Source: an uncultured Rhodopila sp. (GTDB lineage Bacteria; Pseudomonadota; Alphaproteobacteria; Acetobacterales; Acetobacteraceae). Taken from it: 56,435 nt of DNA. The notes under the pieces are model-generated. The model did not search any database, had not been told where the DNA came from, and worked only from the letters and a program-made list of their open reading frames with translations. Where the stretch lies: NCBI GenBank assembly GCA_903851415.1, contig CAINOE010000196.1, positions 1-56,435 on the forward strand, given 5' to 3'. The position numbers and the translations under genes were made by a program. Of this stretch, positions 25,485 to 32,992 are shown one piece after another. Within the stretch, counting starts at the first letter, position 1. Every line of letters starts with the position of its first letter.

Positions 25485-27155
25485 TTAGTTGATCGGAGTG
25501 ATCTTGAAGCCCTTGCGGTACTCAGCCACCGCCGCTTCGCGCGCCTCCGGGGACAGCTTGCGGAAATTCTGCAGCGGGCTGCCCAGCTTGTCGCCGCGCA
25601 GATGCTCCAGCTTCCACATCTTCCTGTCGTCGAAGATCAGATGCGGCTGCGGCACCAGGGTTTCCCCGTCGGAACGGACGAACCCGAGGTCCTTGATGGC
25701 GTCAGCCACATCCCAGCCGTCGTAGCAGGTCTCCCACTCACGCCGTCCGCTGAACCGGCCCATTGCCGGCGTCGGCCGCCCCTCGTATTCCGCGGCAAAC
25801 GCCGTCTTGTGCGTCCACCGGCAGATTTCCGAGCAGTACGTATAGATCTGGCCGTCAACTTCGTCGCAGACGAAATCTTCGCGGATCAGGCAGGGCACCA
25901 TGCAGCTCCAGCAGCGGTGCGGGTAGATGTAGCCCACATCGCCGTTGAACAGGATGGCCTTCTCACCCGGGGTGGACAGCTTGGCATACCACTTCCAGTA
26001 ATCGCCGAACTCGGCGTACCAGCCGGGATACTTATGCTCGAACCACTCGAAGTCCTTTTCGGTCTGCGCTTCGATCCGCCAGAAATTCACCGGCCAGCCG
26101 ACGGAGAAGAACTGCGCGGTCAGGTGGACGTAGTTCTTTTTGACCATGCGGTCCCAGGCCGCGCCGACATCGTCGTGATGGATCTTGATGCCGTATTTCT
26201 CCAGCGGCAGCATGTAGGTCCGGTAGTAATCCTCGTAGATCCAGCGATGCCACAGCTCGGCATAGCTTTCCTTGTTCTTGTCGCGGTTGGTGGTGCCGTA
26301 TTCGACGATGGTGCCGACGGCGGCATCGACGATCGCGTGGTTCTGCCAGAAGGCATAGCGCAGGTCGCGCTCCAGCAGTTGGTGGTTATCCGGATCGTTG
26401 ATCAGCGACATCAGCAGCGAATGACCGTTGCCGATATGCCGGCTTTCATCCGACTGCACCGACAGGAACACCGTCGGCAGGGCGTAGTCGCCGTTGCGCG
26501 CGGCTTCGGACGGCATCGCCACGAACAGCGTGTTGGTAAACGCGGTTTCCGCAACGACCGTCAGGTAGATGTTGGCCGAGGTGATCGCATCGCCGGTCAC
26601 GAACCCTTCGGCGAACTGGCGCCCGATGGTGGTGGCGTAGCAGCGGCCGAACGCGGCTTCGGTGATGTCGAACCCGGCCGGGTCGATGTAATTCTCCATA
26701 TACCACTTCTTCAGGTTCATCTGAATCGTGGAGTGGCGGAACTCATCGACCATCTGCATGGCAAAGCCGGTGCGCAGTTCCTCGCCGGGGGCGAGACGGC
26801 CGACCATGGCCATGGAGCGGGCGGCGGAGATTTCCGGGAAGGGGATGATGGCGAGGAACAGCTTCATCCATTCCACCCAGCGCGGTTCCACGTTGCGGAA
26901 CATGTCGCCGCGCAGCGCGGCATCGAGCGCGCCGTAGACCCGGTTGTCCTTTTCCTCCTGCATCGGGAAGTAGGAGCGCAGCACCTGCTTCATCGGATCG
27001 CGCGGGGATTTCTTGATCTTGTAGTCGGTCGGGAAGGTCATCGCTTCCTGGACATAGCTCGGCGTCCAGCCGAGGTCCGCGACGCGGCGGGTTGCTTCGC
27101 CGATGCTGATGCCGCGCTGGGCAATGATTTTGTTTAATGTCAAACCATCAGGCAT
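25485..27155 (-). CDS. prmA: Propane 2-monooxygenase hydroxylase alpha subunit (MimA/PrmA type)
   Basis: 556 residues. Diiron ligands are Glu108, Glu138 and His141 (VDEFRHS), Glu203 (VAETAF), Glu237 and His240 (SDESRH): exactly the MmoX set (114, 144, 147, 209, 243, 246) shifted by six. The gate Thr (MmoX 213) is Thr207; the MmoX Cys151 position is Gln145. A C-terminal cysteine-rich YHS-like part (CWSCMVPC, CSEICRW, about 405-440) is shared with propane and phenol/acetone-oxidising relatives. An AAGGAGA site lies seven bases before the ATG. Group 5/6 enzymes mostly oxidise propane at carbon 2, some also acetone or phenol; the substrate here is inferred. Confidence 0.95.
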   Translation of the reverse strand: MPDGLTLNKIIAQRGISIGEATRRVADLGWTPSYVQEAMTFPTDYKIKKSPRDPMKQVLRSYFPMQEEKDNRVYGALDAALRGDMFRNVEPRWVEWMKLFLAIIPFPEISAARSMAMVGRLAPGEELRTGFAMQMVDEFRHSTIQMNLKKWYMENYIDPAGFDITEAAFGRCYATTIGRQFAEGFVTGDAITSANIYLTVVAETAFTNTLFVAMPSEAARNGDYALPTVFLSVQSDESRHIGNGHSLLMSLINDPDNHQLLERDLRYAFWQNHAIVDAAVGTIVEYGTTNRDKNKESYAELWHRWIYEDYYRTYMLPLEKYGIKIHHDDVGAAWDRMVKKNYVHLTAQFFSVGWPVNFWRIEAQTEKDFEWFEHKYPGWYAEFGDYWKWYAKLSTPGEKAILFNGDVGYIYPHRCWSCMVPCLIREDFVCDEVDGQIYTYCSEICRWTHKTAFAAEYEGRPTPAMGRFSGRREWETCYDGWDVADAIKDLGFVRSDGETLVPQPHLIFDDRKMWKLEHLRGDKLGSPLQNFRKLSPEAREAAVAEYRKGFKITPIN

Positions 27156-27227
27156 TTAGATATCTCCTTCTTGGTCATTACGGCGGCCGATACTGAGTAT
27201 AATCCAGTCCGGCCAACTAAACCAGTC

Positions 27228-27242
27228 GCAAGTTCTGTGCCA
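27228..27242 (-). promoter_or_regulatory. Sigma-54 promoter of prmABCD
   Basis: On the minus strand the sequence reads TGGCACAGAACTTGC, a perfect match to the -24/-12 consensus (TGGCAC-N5-TTGC). It points at prmA and would start transcription about 60 bases before the ATG. Confidence 0.93.
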
Positions 27243-27305
27243 GACAATGTTAGCGATATAACCGATGAACTTCTGCTGATCGTGAGCAAGTGCAGCATAA
27301 TAATG

Positions 27306-27354
27306 TGTCGCATTTTGGCACACCAGGCTGCGACACCTGTCGCGCGCTGCGACA
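27306..27354. promoter_or_regulatory. Upstream activator sites for the prm promoter
   Basis: Four half-sites alternate in orientation: TGTCGCA (27306), TGCGACA (27329), TGTCGC (27338) and TGCGACA (27348). The last two form TGTCGC-N5-GCGACA. They lie 64-126 bases upstream of the -24 element, the position expected for enhancer-binding protein sites. The probable binder is one of the two AcoR-like activators. Confidence 0.75.
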
Positions 27355-27370
27355 TGCTGCGCCGCAGCGA

Positions 27371-27541
27371 TCATTGTTTCGCATCCGAACGCCGCACCAG
27401 CGGCTTGCCCTCGACGATGAAGCGCGCGGCCAGCACCAGCGTGCCCATGGTGAAATCCTTGCCGTGCGCGGCGATCATTTCCTCGGCCAGTTCACCGACG
27501 CGCTCGAAGAAGCGGTCCTTCGATTGGTCCTCGTCTGTCAT
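27371..27541 (-). CDS. 56-residue hypothetical protein coupled to the WD40 gene
   Basis: The ATG at 27541 overlaps the stop of the WD40-like gene (ATGA), which supports translation. The product is small, charged at the N-terminus (MTDEDQSKDRFFERVGELAEEM) and has one amphipathic or hydrophobic stretch (FTMGTLVLAARFIVEG). No family was recognised with confidence. As the last gene of the alcohol dehydrogenase set, it lies just before the prm promoter region. The activator sites at 27306-27354 fall immediately after it. Confidence 0.65.
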   Translation of the reverse strand: MTDEDQSKDRFFERVGELAEEMIAAHGKDFTMGTLVLAARFIVEGKPLVRRSDAKQ

Positions 27542-28572
27542 GCCGTCCTCGTATCGTCGCGGAACAGCGGATCGGGGGTGGCCAGCACGGCGATCTCCCC
27601 GCCCTGCGTCCCGATGGCGAGATGATCGCCGCGGGGTGAAAATCCGAGCGCCGTCACCGCCCCTTCCCCGGCGGCGCGGACGAACAGCAGTGCCGAACTG
27701 TCCGGCTGGCACAGCACCACCGCACCGTTGGCGTACCCAGCCGCGATCAGCGCCCGGCGCGGATGGCTGGCGATGCGGGTCGCCACCTGCTGGTTGGCGG
27801 CGCCGCACGGCACCGGGTCCGCGCCGGGACGCCAGGACAACACCCGGCCGCCAACCGCAACGATAAATCCGCCGCCCGAACCGGCAATGGCGCCAACCGT
27901 TTCGCCTAAAGCAATCGCTGCGGGCGGCATCCAGGCATGCACTGTCCCGTCGCCGGTGAAACTACCCGGGCCCTCCCGGTTCCACACGACGCCAAGCGTC
28001 CCGGGCGCCCGCAGGACCCGGGGCGAACCGCCGCCCGCCCACAGCGACACCCCGCCTTCGTGTCCGATCGCCAGCCTGGCGCCCGACGGTTCGACCGCCA
28101 GCGACGCGACCGCACCCCCGGCATCGAGGCGCGACGCGTCGCCACCGAAACGATGAACCGTCCGGCCAGTCGCGCAGGCCCGCCATCCGCCCGGCCCGGC
28201 AGCCACCAGCGGCACCGCGCTGTCGAGATGCGCCAGCGCCCGCACCTCCGCATCCGGCATCACGCGGACCACGCGTCCGTCGCTGCCGCCGGTCAGAAAA
28301 CCGCCGTCGGGATCCGCGGCAACCGCAAGGCACGCGCCCCGGTGCGCCGGGACCCGCGCGGCGGGCGGGGCCGGAGCGGTCAAAGGCACCAGTTCCACAC
28401 CGCCATCCCCGCGCGGGCGCAGCGCCGGGGCGCCCTCCCACGCAGGCGGCACCAGCGCCAGGGTCCCGTCGCCCAGAGCGAAGCCGGCGACCTCATCCCA
28501 GGCGACCGCGGCGGCGGGCACGCCGACACGCCAGCGGGCACCCAGAAGATCGAGCAGAGGCCGCGCGCTCAT
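27538..28572 (-). CDS. WD40-like beta-propeller protein
   Basis: 344 residues. About six or seven degenerate propeller blades are visible, with recurring motifs such as GACLAVAADPDGGFLTGGSDGRVVRV, SLAVEPSGARLAIGHEGGVSLW and VTALGFSPRGDHLAIGTQGGEIAVL. No signal peptide; cytosolic. Both ends overlap neighbouring genes by four bases (ATGA), so it is translationally coupled to the alcohol dehydrogenase before it and the 56-residue gene after it. WD40 propellers are scaffolds; a role in assembling or delivering cofactors to the pathway is conjecture. Confidence 0.82.
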   Translation of the reverse strand: MSARPLLDLLGARWRVGVPAAAVAWDEVAGFALGDGTLALVPPAWEGAPALRPRGDGGVELVPLTAPAPPAARVPAHRGACLAVAADPDGGFLTGGSDGRVVRVMPDAEVRALAHLDSAVPLVAAGPGGWRACATGRTVHRFGGDASRLDAGGAVASLAVEPSGARLAIGHEGGVSLWAGGGSPRVLRAPGTLGVVWNREGPGSFTGDGTVHAWMPPAAIALGETVGAIAGSGGGFIVAVGGRVLSWRPGADPVPCGAANQQVATRIASHPRRALIAAGYANGAVVLCQPDSSALLFVRAAGEGAVTALGFSPRGDHLAIGTQGGEIAVLATPDPLFRDDTRTA

Positions 28573-29612
28573 GGCACCAGCACGGCGCGGCCTTTGATCT
28601 TGCCGTGATGCAGATCCAGCAGCGCCTGATTCGCCTCGCTCAGCCGGTATTCCTTCGTGCTCAGCGTGACCAGCCCACGGTCCGCCAGCGCCATCAGCTC
28701 AACCAGTTCCGGGTACGTGCCGACCAGATTGCCGACGATGGTCTTTTCAGTGGTAATCATGTCGATGGTGGGCAGGTCGATTTTGCCGCCATAGCCGACG
28801 ATGTAATAATAACCGCCGTTGCGGGTCATCGCGATGCCCCTGGCGACCGCGCTGCCCTCGCCGACGAAATCGATCACCGCCTCGGCGCCGTTGCCGCCGG
28901 TCAGCGCCATGACGCCCTCGACCTCGTTGCCATCCGCTTTGACAACGTAATGGGCGCCGCATTCCTTCGCCAGGTTCAGCGCCATGTCCGACTGATCCAC
29001 CACGATGATTTCGGCCGCGCACAGGGCTCGCAGAACCTGGATGCCGATATGGCCAAGCCCGCCGGCGCCGATGCACACGGCATATTCGCCGGGCAGCAGA
29101 TGGCGGGACGCTTTCTTGGCGGCGCGATACGCCGTCAGACCCGCATCGGTGTAGGGTGCAACCTGCTTCGGCGCGAGCGAGCCGGGCAGCCTGATCAGGC
29201 TGCGCTCGCCGGTCGCCAGATATTGCGCGTATCCGCCGTTGGCATTGATGCCGGGGAAGCGGCTGTCGGTGGCGTGCATGTCGTCGCCGCGCCGGCAGGC
29301 CAGGCAATGACCGCTGGTGACCAGCGGATGGCAGATCACCGCGTCGCCGACTTTGACGCTCTCGACGGCTTTGCCGACTTCCTCGACCCAGCCGGCGTTT
29401 TCGTGGCCCATGATATAGGGCAGGCGGACGTCCACCTTGCTGCGCCAGATGCCTTCGACGATGTGCAGGTCGGTGCGGCAGACTCCGGCGCCGCCGATGC
29501 GCACGATAACATCCGTCGGCTTTTCGATTTTCGGATCTGCCACGTCCTCATAGCGCACGAAGTCCGGGCCGGCGAGTTTCTCGTCGTACGCATGCAGCAC
29601 CGCAGCTTTCAT
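28569..29612 (-). CDS. Zinc-type alcohol dehydrogenase of the monooxygenase locus
   Basis: 347 residues, medium-chain dehydrogenase family. Catalytic zinc ligands: Cys in GVCRTDLH near residue 45 and the HEN motif in IMGHENAGWVEE near 70. The NAD site is GAGGLGHIGIQ near 178. The structural zinc loop is reduced: HPLVTSGHCLACRRGDDMHA has two cysteines instead of four. Next to a propane 2-monooxygenase, the natural substrate would be a secondary alcohol such as 2-propanol, giving acetone; this is inferred. It is the first gene after the sigma-54 promoter at 29674-29688. Confidence 0.9.
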   Translation of the reverse strand: MKAAVLHAYDEKLAGPDFVRYEDVADPKIEKPTDVIVRIGGAGVCRTDLHIVEGIWRSKVDVRLPYIMGHENAGWVEEVGKAVESVKVGDAVICHPLVTSGHCLACRRGDDMHATDSRFPGINANGGYAQYLATGERSLIRLPGSLAPKQVAPYTDAGLTAYRAAKKASRHLLPGEYAVCIGAGGLGHIGIQVLRALCAAEIIVVDQSDMALNLAKECGAHYVVKADGNEVEGVMALTGGNGAEAVIDFVGEGSAVARGIAMTRNGGYYYIVGYGGKIDLPTIDMITTEKTIVGNLVGTYPELVELMALADRGLVTLSTKEYRLSEANQALLDLHHGKIKGRAVLVP

Positions 29613-29632
29613 GGCGCGCCCTCCCTGGCGGT

Positions 29633-29667
29633 TTGATCTTGTGAGATAGCTTGATCTTGTGAGATAG
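29633..29667. repeat. Tandem 17-base direct repeat in the adh leader
   Basis: TTGATCTTGTGAGATAG occurs twice (29633-29649 and 29651-29667) separated by one base. It lies between the -12 element of the sigma-54 promoter and the adh start codon, so it overlaps the predicted transcription start and leader. Confidence 0.85.
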
Positions 29668-29673
29668 ACAGCA

Positions 29674-29688
29674 GCAACCGCCGTGCCA
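29674..29688 (-). promoter_or_regulatory. Sigma-54 promoter of the adh-WD40 operon
   Basis: The minus strand reads TGGCACGGCGGTTGC, a perfect -24/-12 match pointing at the alcohol dehydrogenase gene. The expected start of transcription is about 50 bases before the ATG. Confidence 0.93.
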
Positions 29689-29762
29689 GACGCTAACGTC
29701 TTGATTTACTGACCGCTGGCAACCCGCATTGCTCCGCCACGAAACAGCGCGGCCCGGCGCAG

Positions 29763-29781
29763 CTGTTCCATTGTGGAACAG
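29763..29781. promoter_or_regulatory. Palindromic upstream activator site for the adh promoter
   Basis: CTGTTCCATTGTGGAACAG is a perfect inverted repeat with 8-base arms and a 3-base spacer. It lies about 75 bases upstream of the -24 element and just before the divergent activator gene, so it may serve both activation and autoregulation. A half-site, GGAACAGTGTAC, follows near 29809. Confidence 0.8.
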
Positions 29782-29873
29782 TCGAAGAATTGACAAACAC
29801 AAGCGCGCGGAACAGTGTACGCTGGTCGATCGACCCGGAAGAAATACCGGGACAACGGGAGGACCAAATCCGC

Positions 29874-31709
29874 ATGCTGCTCTCAACCGAGGACCGCCTG
29901 CTCCGCGCGCGCACCGTCCTGGAACGCAAGGGCGCCGCCCCCGAGGATCTTCTGCCGGCGTCCATCGCCGAAAGCTGGACCCGCTGTCTCGCCGCCGGCC
30001 TGGACCCGCACAACCCGCCGCCACTGCAAACGGTCGGCGAAACGACCCTGCGGGAGGCGCGCCAGCGCCGCGACCTGCTGCGCCGCCTCGCCCTCTGCGA
30101 GATGGACAACCTGTATCACCAGATCGCCGGCAGCAACTTCATGATCGCCTTCGCCGCCGCGGACGGCATGCTGCTCGATACCATCACGGATCCCAGCTTC
30201 AGCGAAACCGCCGCAGCCACCAGCATCCGGCCCGGCACGCTGTGGACCGAAACGAACTGCGGCACCAACGCGCTCGGCACCGTCGCGCATACCGGCAAGG
30301 CGATCATGGTGCACGGCGCCGAGCATTTTTTCGCGCGGCATGGCGGACTGACCTGCATGGCGGCCCCGGTCTTCGATGCGGAAGGCGCGCTGGCAGGCGT
30401 GCTCGACGCGTCCTCCGACTGCCGCTCGCGGCAGACCCACACGCGGGCGCTGGTGTCGATGGCGGCGACGCAGATCGAGAACGGCTTGTTCCGGGAATGT
30501 CACCGCACCGACGTGCTGGTCGCGCTGCACAGCCGGGCGGAATATCTGCATACCCTCAGCGCCGGTCTGCTCGCGCTCGATCCGGGCGGCATGATCCTGG
30601 CGGCCAATTCGCAGGCGCGGGTGCTGCTGAACGGCCTGCCGATCGGCCGCGGCCGGCGGGTGGAGGAGCTGTTCTGCTGCCGGTTCGAAGATCTTCTTGC
30701 GGCAAGCCGCAACAACGAGACGCTGCGGCTGCAGGACCGCGTCGGCAGCCTGTTCGCCGCGCGGCTGGAAAATGTTCGGGTCATTCGCCCCGTCGCCGTG
30801 CCGCCCCCGCCGCGCCCCGGTTTCGTTGCAGACGATCCGGCGGTTGCCGCCGCGGTCGGCCGCATCGAAGCCGCCGCGCGCCGCAAGCTGCCCATCCTGC
30901 TGCGCGGCGAAACCGGCACGGGGAAGGAACAACTCGCCCGCCATGCGCACCAGGCCAGCGGGCGGCGGGGCGCGTTCGTTCCGGTGAATTGCGCGGCGCT
31001 GCCGGAAAGCCTGGCGGAAGCCGAGATGTTCGGCCACTCGGAAGGCGCGTTCACCGGCGCCAGGCGCCACGGCGCCGCCGGACTGGTGCTGGAAGCCGAC
31101 GGCGGAACCCTGTTCCTGGACGAAATCGGCGAAATGAAACTGCCGCTTCAGGCGATGATGCTGCGGCTGCTGGACGACTGGACGGTGCGCCCCATCGGCG
31201 GCGGCAAACCGCGCAAGGCGGATGTGCTGCTGCTGTCCGCGACCAATGTCGATCTGGCGGACGCCATCGCCGCCGGCCGTTTTCGATCCGATCTGTTCTA
31301 CCGGCTGAACATGGTGGAGGTCACCCTGCCGCCGCTGCGCGGCCGGGACGACTTCGGCGCCATCGCCCGCCATCTGCTTCGCGCCATCGCGCCGGACTGG
31401 CGGATCGATGACGACGCCATCGCGGCGCTGCGGCGTTTGTCCTGGCCCGGAAACGTCCGCGAGTTGCACAGCGTTCTGACGCGCCTCACGCTCGACGGCA
31501 CAGCAGGCCTCATCGATGCCGAAACGATCGGCGTCCCCGGCCGGCCAACGCACGACCACGACGACGCCCCGCCGCTTCGCGCGATGCTGCACAAGCGCAT
31601 CCGGTCGGTGTTCGATGAAACCACCGGCAACATCAGCGAGACGGCAAGGCGGCTCGGCGTGTCCCGCAACACCGTCTACCGCGCGCTGTCGAAGGAAAAC
31701 ATGCCTTGA
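29874..31709 (+). CDS. Sigma-54-dependent activator, AcoR-like (adh-proximal)
   Basis: 611 residues from the ATG at 29874, which has GGGAGGA upstream; a TTG at 29790 would add 28 residues. Domain order: N-terminal region with IAESWTRCLAAGLDP, a GAF-like sensor (WTETNCGTNALGTVAHTGKAI), AAA+ domain with GETGTGKE, GAFTGA and TLFLDEIGE, and a Fis-type helix-turn-helix (GNISETARRLGVSRNTVYRAL). It is divergent from the adh operon and is the likely reader of the palindrome at 29763-29781. It is clearly a different protein from the activator at 17416-19296. Confidence 0.9.
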   Translation: MLLSTEDRLLRARTVLERKGAAPEDLLPASIAESWTRCLAAGLDPHNPPPLQTVGETTLREARQRRDLLRRLALCEMDNLYHQIAGSNFMIAFAAADGMLLDTITDPSFSETAAATSIRPGTLWTETNCGTNALGTVAHTGKAIMVHGAEHFFARHGGLTCMAAPVFDAEGALAGVLDASSDCRSRQTHTRALVSMAATQIENGLFRECHRTDVLVALHSRAEYLHTLSAGLLALDPGGMILAANSQARVLLNGLPIGRGRRVEELFCCRFEDLLAASRNNETLRLQDRVGSLFAARLENVRVIRPVAVPPPPRPGFVADDPAVAAAVGRIEAAARRKLPILLRGETGTGKEQLARHAHQASGRRGAFVPVNCAALPESLAEAEMFGHSEGAFTGARRHGAAGLVLEADGGTLFLDEIGEMKLPLQAMMLRLLDDWTVRPIGGGKPRKADVLLLSATNVDLADAIAAGRFRSDLFYRLNMVEVTLPPLRGRDDFGAIARHLLRAIAPDWRIDDDAIAALRRLSWPGNVRELHSVLTRLTLDGTAGLIDAETIGVPGRPTHDHDDAPPLRAMLHKRIRSVFDETTGNISETARRLGVSRNTVYRALSKENMP

Positions 31710-31757
31710 CCCGGCCCGAGGCGGCGATCATCCTGCTTTCAAGGTAGGGCAACTGAC

Positions 31758-32027
31758 ATGAAGAGCATCCTGGTTCTTGGCGCCGTGGCAGCGGTCCTGC
31801 TCAGCGCAGCGGCTTCCCCGGCGCAGGCCGGCTGGCACGGAGGCCGCGGCTATTACGGCGGCTGGCACGGGGGCTACTATCGCGGTTGGTCCGGCTATCG
31901 CGCATGGTGGGGTCCGCGCTTCTACCCGCCGCGCGTCGTCGTCGTGCCCCCTCCGGTCTTCTACGCTCCGCCACCGGTTTATTACTATCCGCAGCCCTAT
32001 TACTACGCCCAGCCGCTCTATCGATAA
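31758..32027 (+). CDS. Small secreted Gly/Tyr/Pro-rich protein
   Basis: 89 residues with a clear signal peptide (MKSILVLGAVAAVLLSAAASPAQA). The mature part is low-complexity: repeats of GWHGG, YYGG and YR, then PPRVVVVPPPVFYAPPPVYYYPQPYYY. Such proteins are common in the alphaproteobacterial envelope and have no assigned function. An AAGG site lies upstream. Confidence 0.78.
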   Translation: MKSILVLGAVAAVLLSAAASPAQAGWHGGRGYYGGWHGGYYRGWSGYRAWWGPRFYPPRVVVVPPPVFYAPPPVYYYPQPYYYAQPLYR

Positions 32028-32040
32028 CGGGGGACATCGC

Positions 32041-32274
32041 ATGACCGCCGACACGCAGGTAAATCTCAGTTTCGCGCTGACGTTCGGCGTGCCGATCGCC
32101 CTGGCGTGGTGGGAATTGAGGCGCCTCGGGCGCGGCAACTGGAATCCGCCGCCCGAAGAACCGGGTCCGCCCGATCCCGCGCCGATGCCCGACCCGGGCG
32201 TCGTACCCGAAGTCCGCAAGCCCCTGCCCGACTGCCTGATTCCGAAACCGGCCCGGCAGCGCGAGCTGGCGTGA
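32041..32274 (+). CDS. Small membrane-anchored proline-rich protein
   Basis: 77 residues from the ATG at 32041, with GGGGG upstream. One hydrophobic segment (VNLSFALTFGVPIALAWW) precedes a basic patch (ELRRLGRG) and a Pro-rich tail (PPPEEPGPPDPAPMPDPG). It follows the secreted Gly/Tyr-rich gene by 13 bp and may be co-transcribed. No family was recognised. Confidence 0.55.
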   Translation: MTADTQVNLSFALTFGVPIALAWWELRRLGRGNWNPPPEEPGPPDPAPMPDPGVVPEVRKPLPDCLIPKPARQRELA

Positions 32275-32285
32275 CGGCCGCTCAG

Positions 32286-32322
32286 CCCGGCGCGCCGGCT
32301 GTTCGGCCAGTGGCGCGCCGGG
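32286..32322. terminator. Bidirectional terminator-like hairpin
   Basis: A perfect 11-base stem (CCCGGCGCGCC and its complement) with a 15-base loop lies between convergent genes ending at 32274 and 32339. There is no T-tract, so its strength as an intrinsic terminator is doubtful. Confidence 0.5.
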
Positions 32323-32338
32323 ACACGCGGGGTGTTTG

Positions 32339-32992
32339 TCAGTATTTGCGGATCGTGATCGCGTAACAGATCTCGTAATTCGGGTTGGCGGCCGCCAGCG
32401 ACGGAAACACGCCTCCCCAGCTATAGTATTTTCCGCCGCCGCGATAAAGATAATGACACAGGCCGTTATACTTCTTTAGTGCCGTATCGGTTGGGTCACG
32501 CACACCGACGATCGCGTCACCGATGAGATCGGCGGCCTTGAACTCGGTGATCGTCGCGTTCCACTTCCAGACGCGCTTGATGTAGTCCGCGACCGCCAGC
32601 GGCGGCATTGCGATCCCGAACAGGCTTTCGTCGCGGAGGTCCCGGTGAAGCTCTTTCCGCTCGTCATTATTGCCGAGCGCCAAACACTTCCGCGTGTCCT
32701 CGCTCGAAGTCTCGACCAGTGAGATATATTTCGGAACTGTGAAGGTCGCGTGTTCACCGCCAAAGCTCTGAGTGAACGCTTCGATGTCCTTGATCAACGG
32801 GCTGCCCGCGCCTTGCAGCATCTTCAGGTAGTCGCAAATCTCATAGAGAACGCTGTAAACCTGGGATGCGTTCACCAGCCACCCGCGCGTCGCCGGATTG
32901 GCGTGATACATTGCGTAGAATGTGCTGGTGAAACCACAGATTCCCCAGCCGCGGTTGAGCTGACCGAGATCCTTCCTCACCGAGTCCGACAT
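32339..32992 (-). CDS. Hypothetical protein with papain-like cysteine peptidase features
   Basis: 217 residues from the ATG at 32992, which has GGGAGG upstream. No family was recognised with confidence. The N-terminus has Gln11 then Cys19 in NRGWGICGFTSTFYAMY, and the C-terminal part has His180 followed by KYYSWGG in LCHYLYRGGGKYYSWGG; this Gln...Cys...His...W-G pattern recalls papain-like folds. There is no signal peptide. Base composition is lower in GC than the flanks, suggesting acquisition. It may be a peptidase or amidase, possibly an effector, but this is unproved. Confidence 0.6.
   Translation of the reverse strand: MSDSVRKDLGQLNRGWGICGFTSTFYAMYHANPATRGWLVNASQVYSVLYEICDYLKMLQGAGSPLIKDIEAFTQSFGGEHATFTVPKYISLVETSSEDTRKCLALGNNDERKELHRDLRDESLFGIAMPPLAVADYIKRVWKWNATITEFKAADLIGDAIVGVRDPTDTALKKYNGLCHYLYRGGGKYYSWGGVFPSLAAANPNYEICYAITIRKY

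Noticed and set aside
27306..27354. CRISPR-like short repeats
   Set aside because: The repeated TGTCGC words are 6-7 bases, alternate in orientation and sit upstream of a sigma-54 promoter, so they are activator sites.
29883..31592. 569-codon minus-strand frame opposite the adh-proximal activator
   Set aside because: Composition is typical of antisense frames in GC-rich DNA and the plus-strand protein has all sigma-54 activator motifs.
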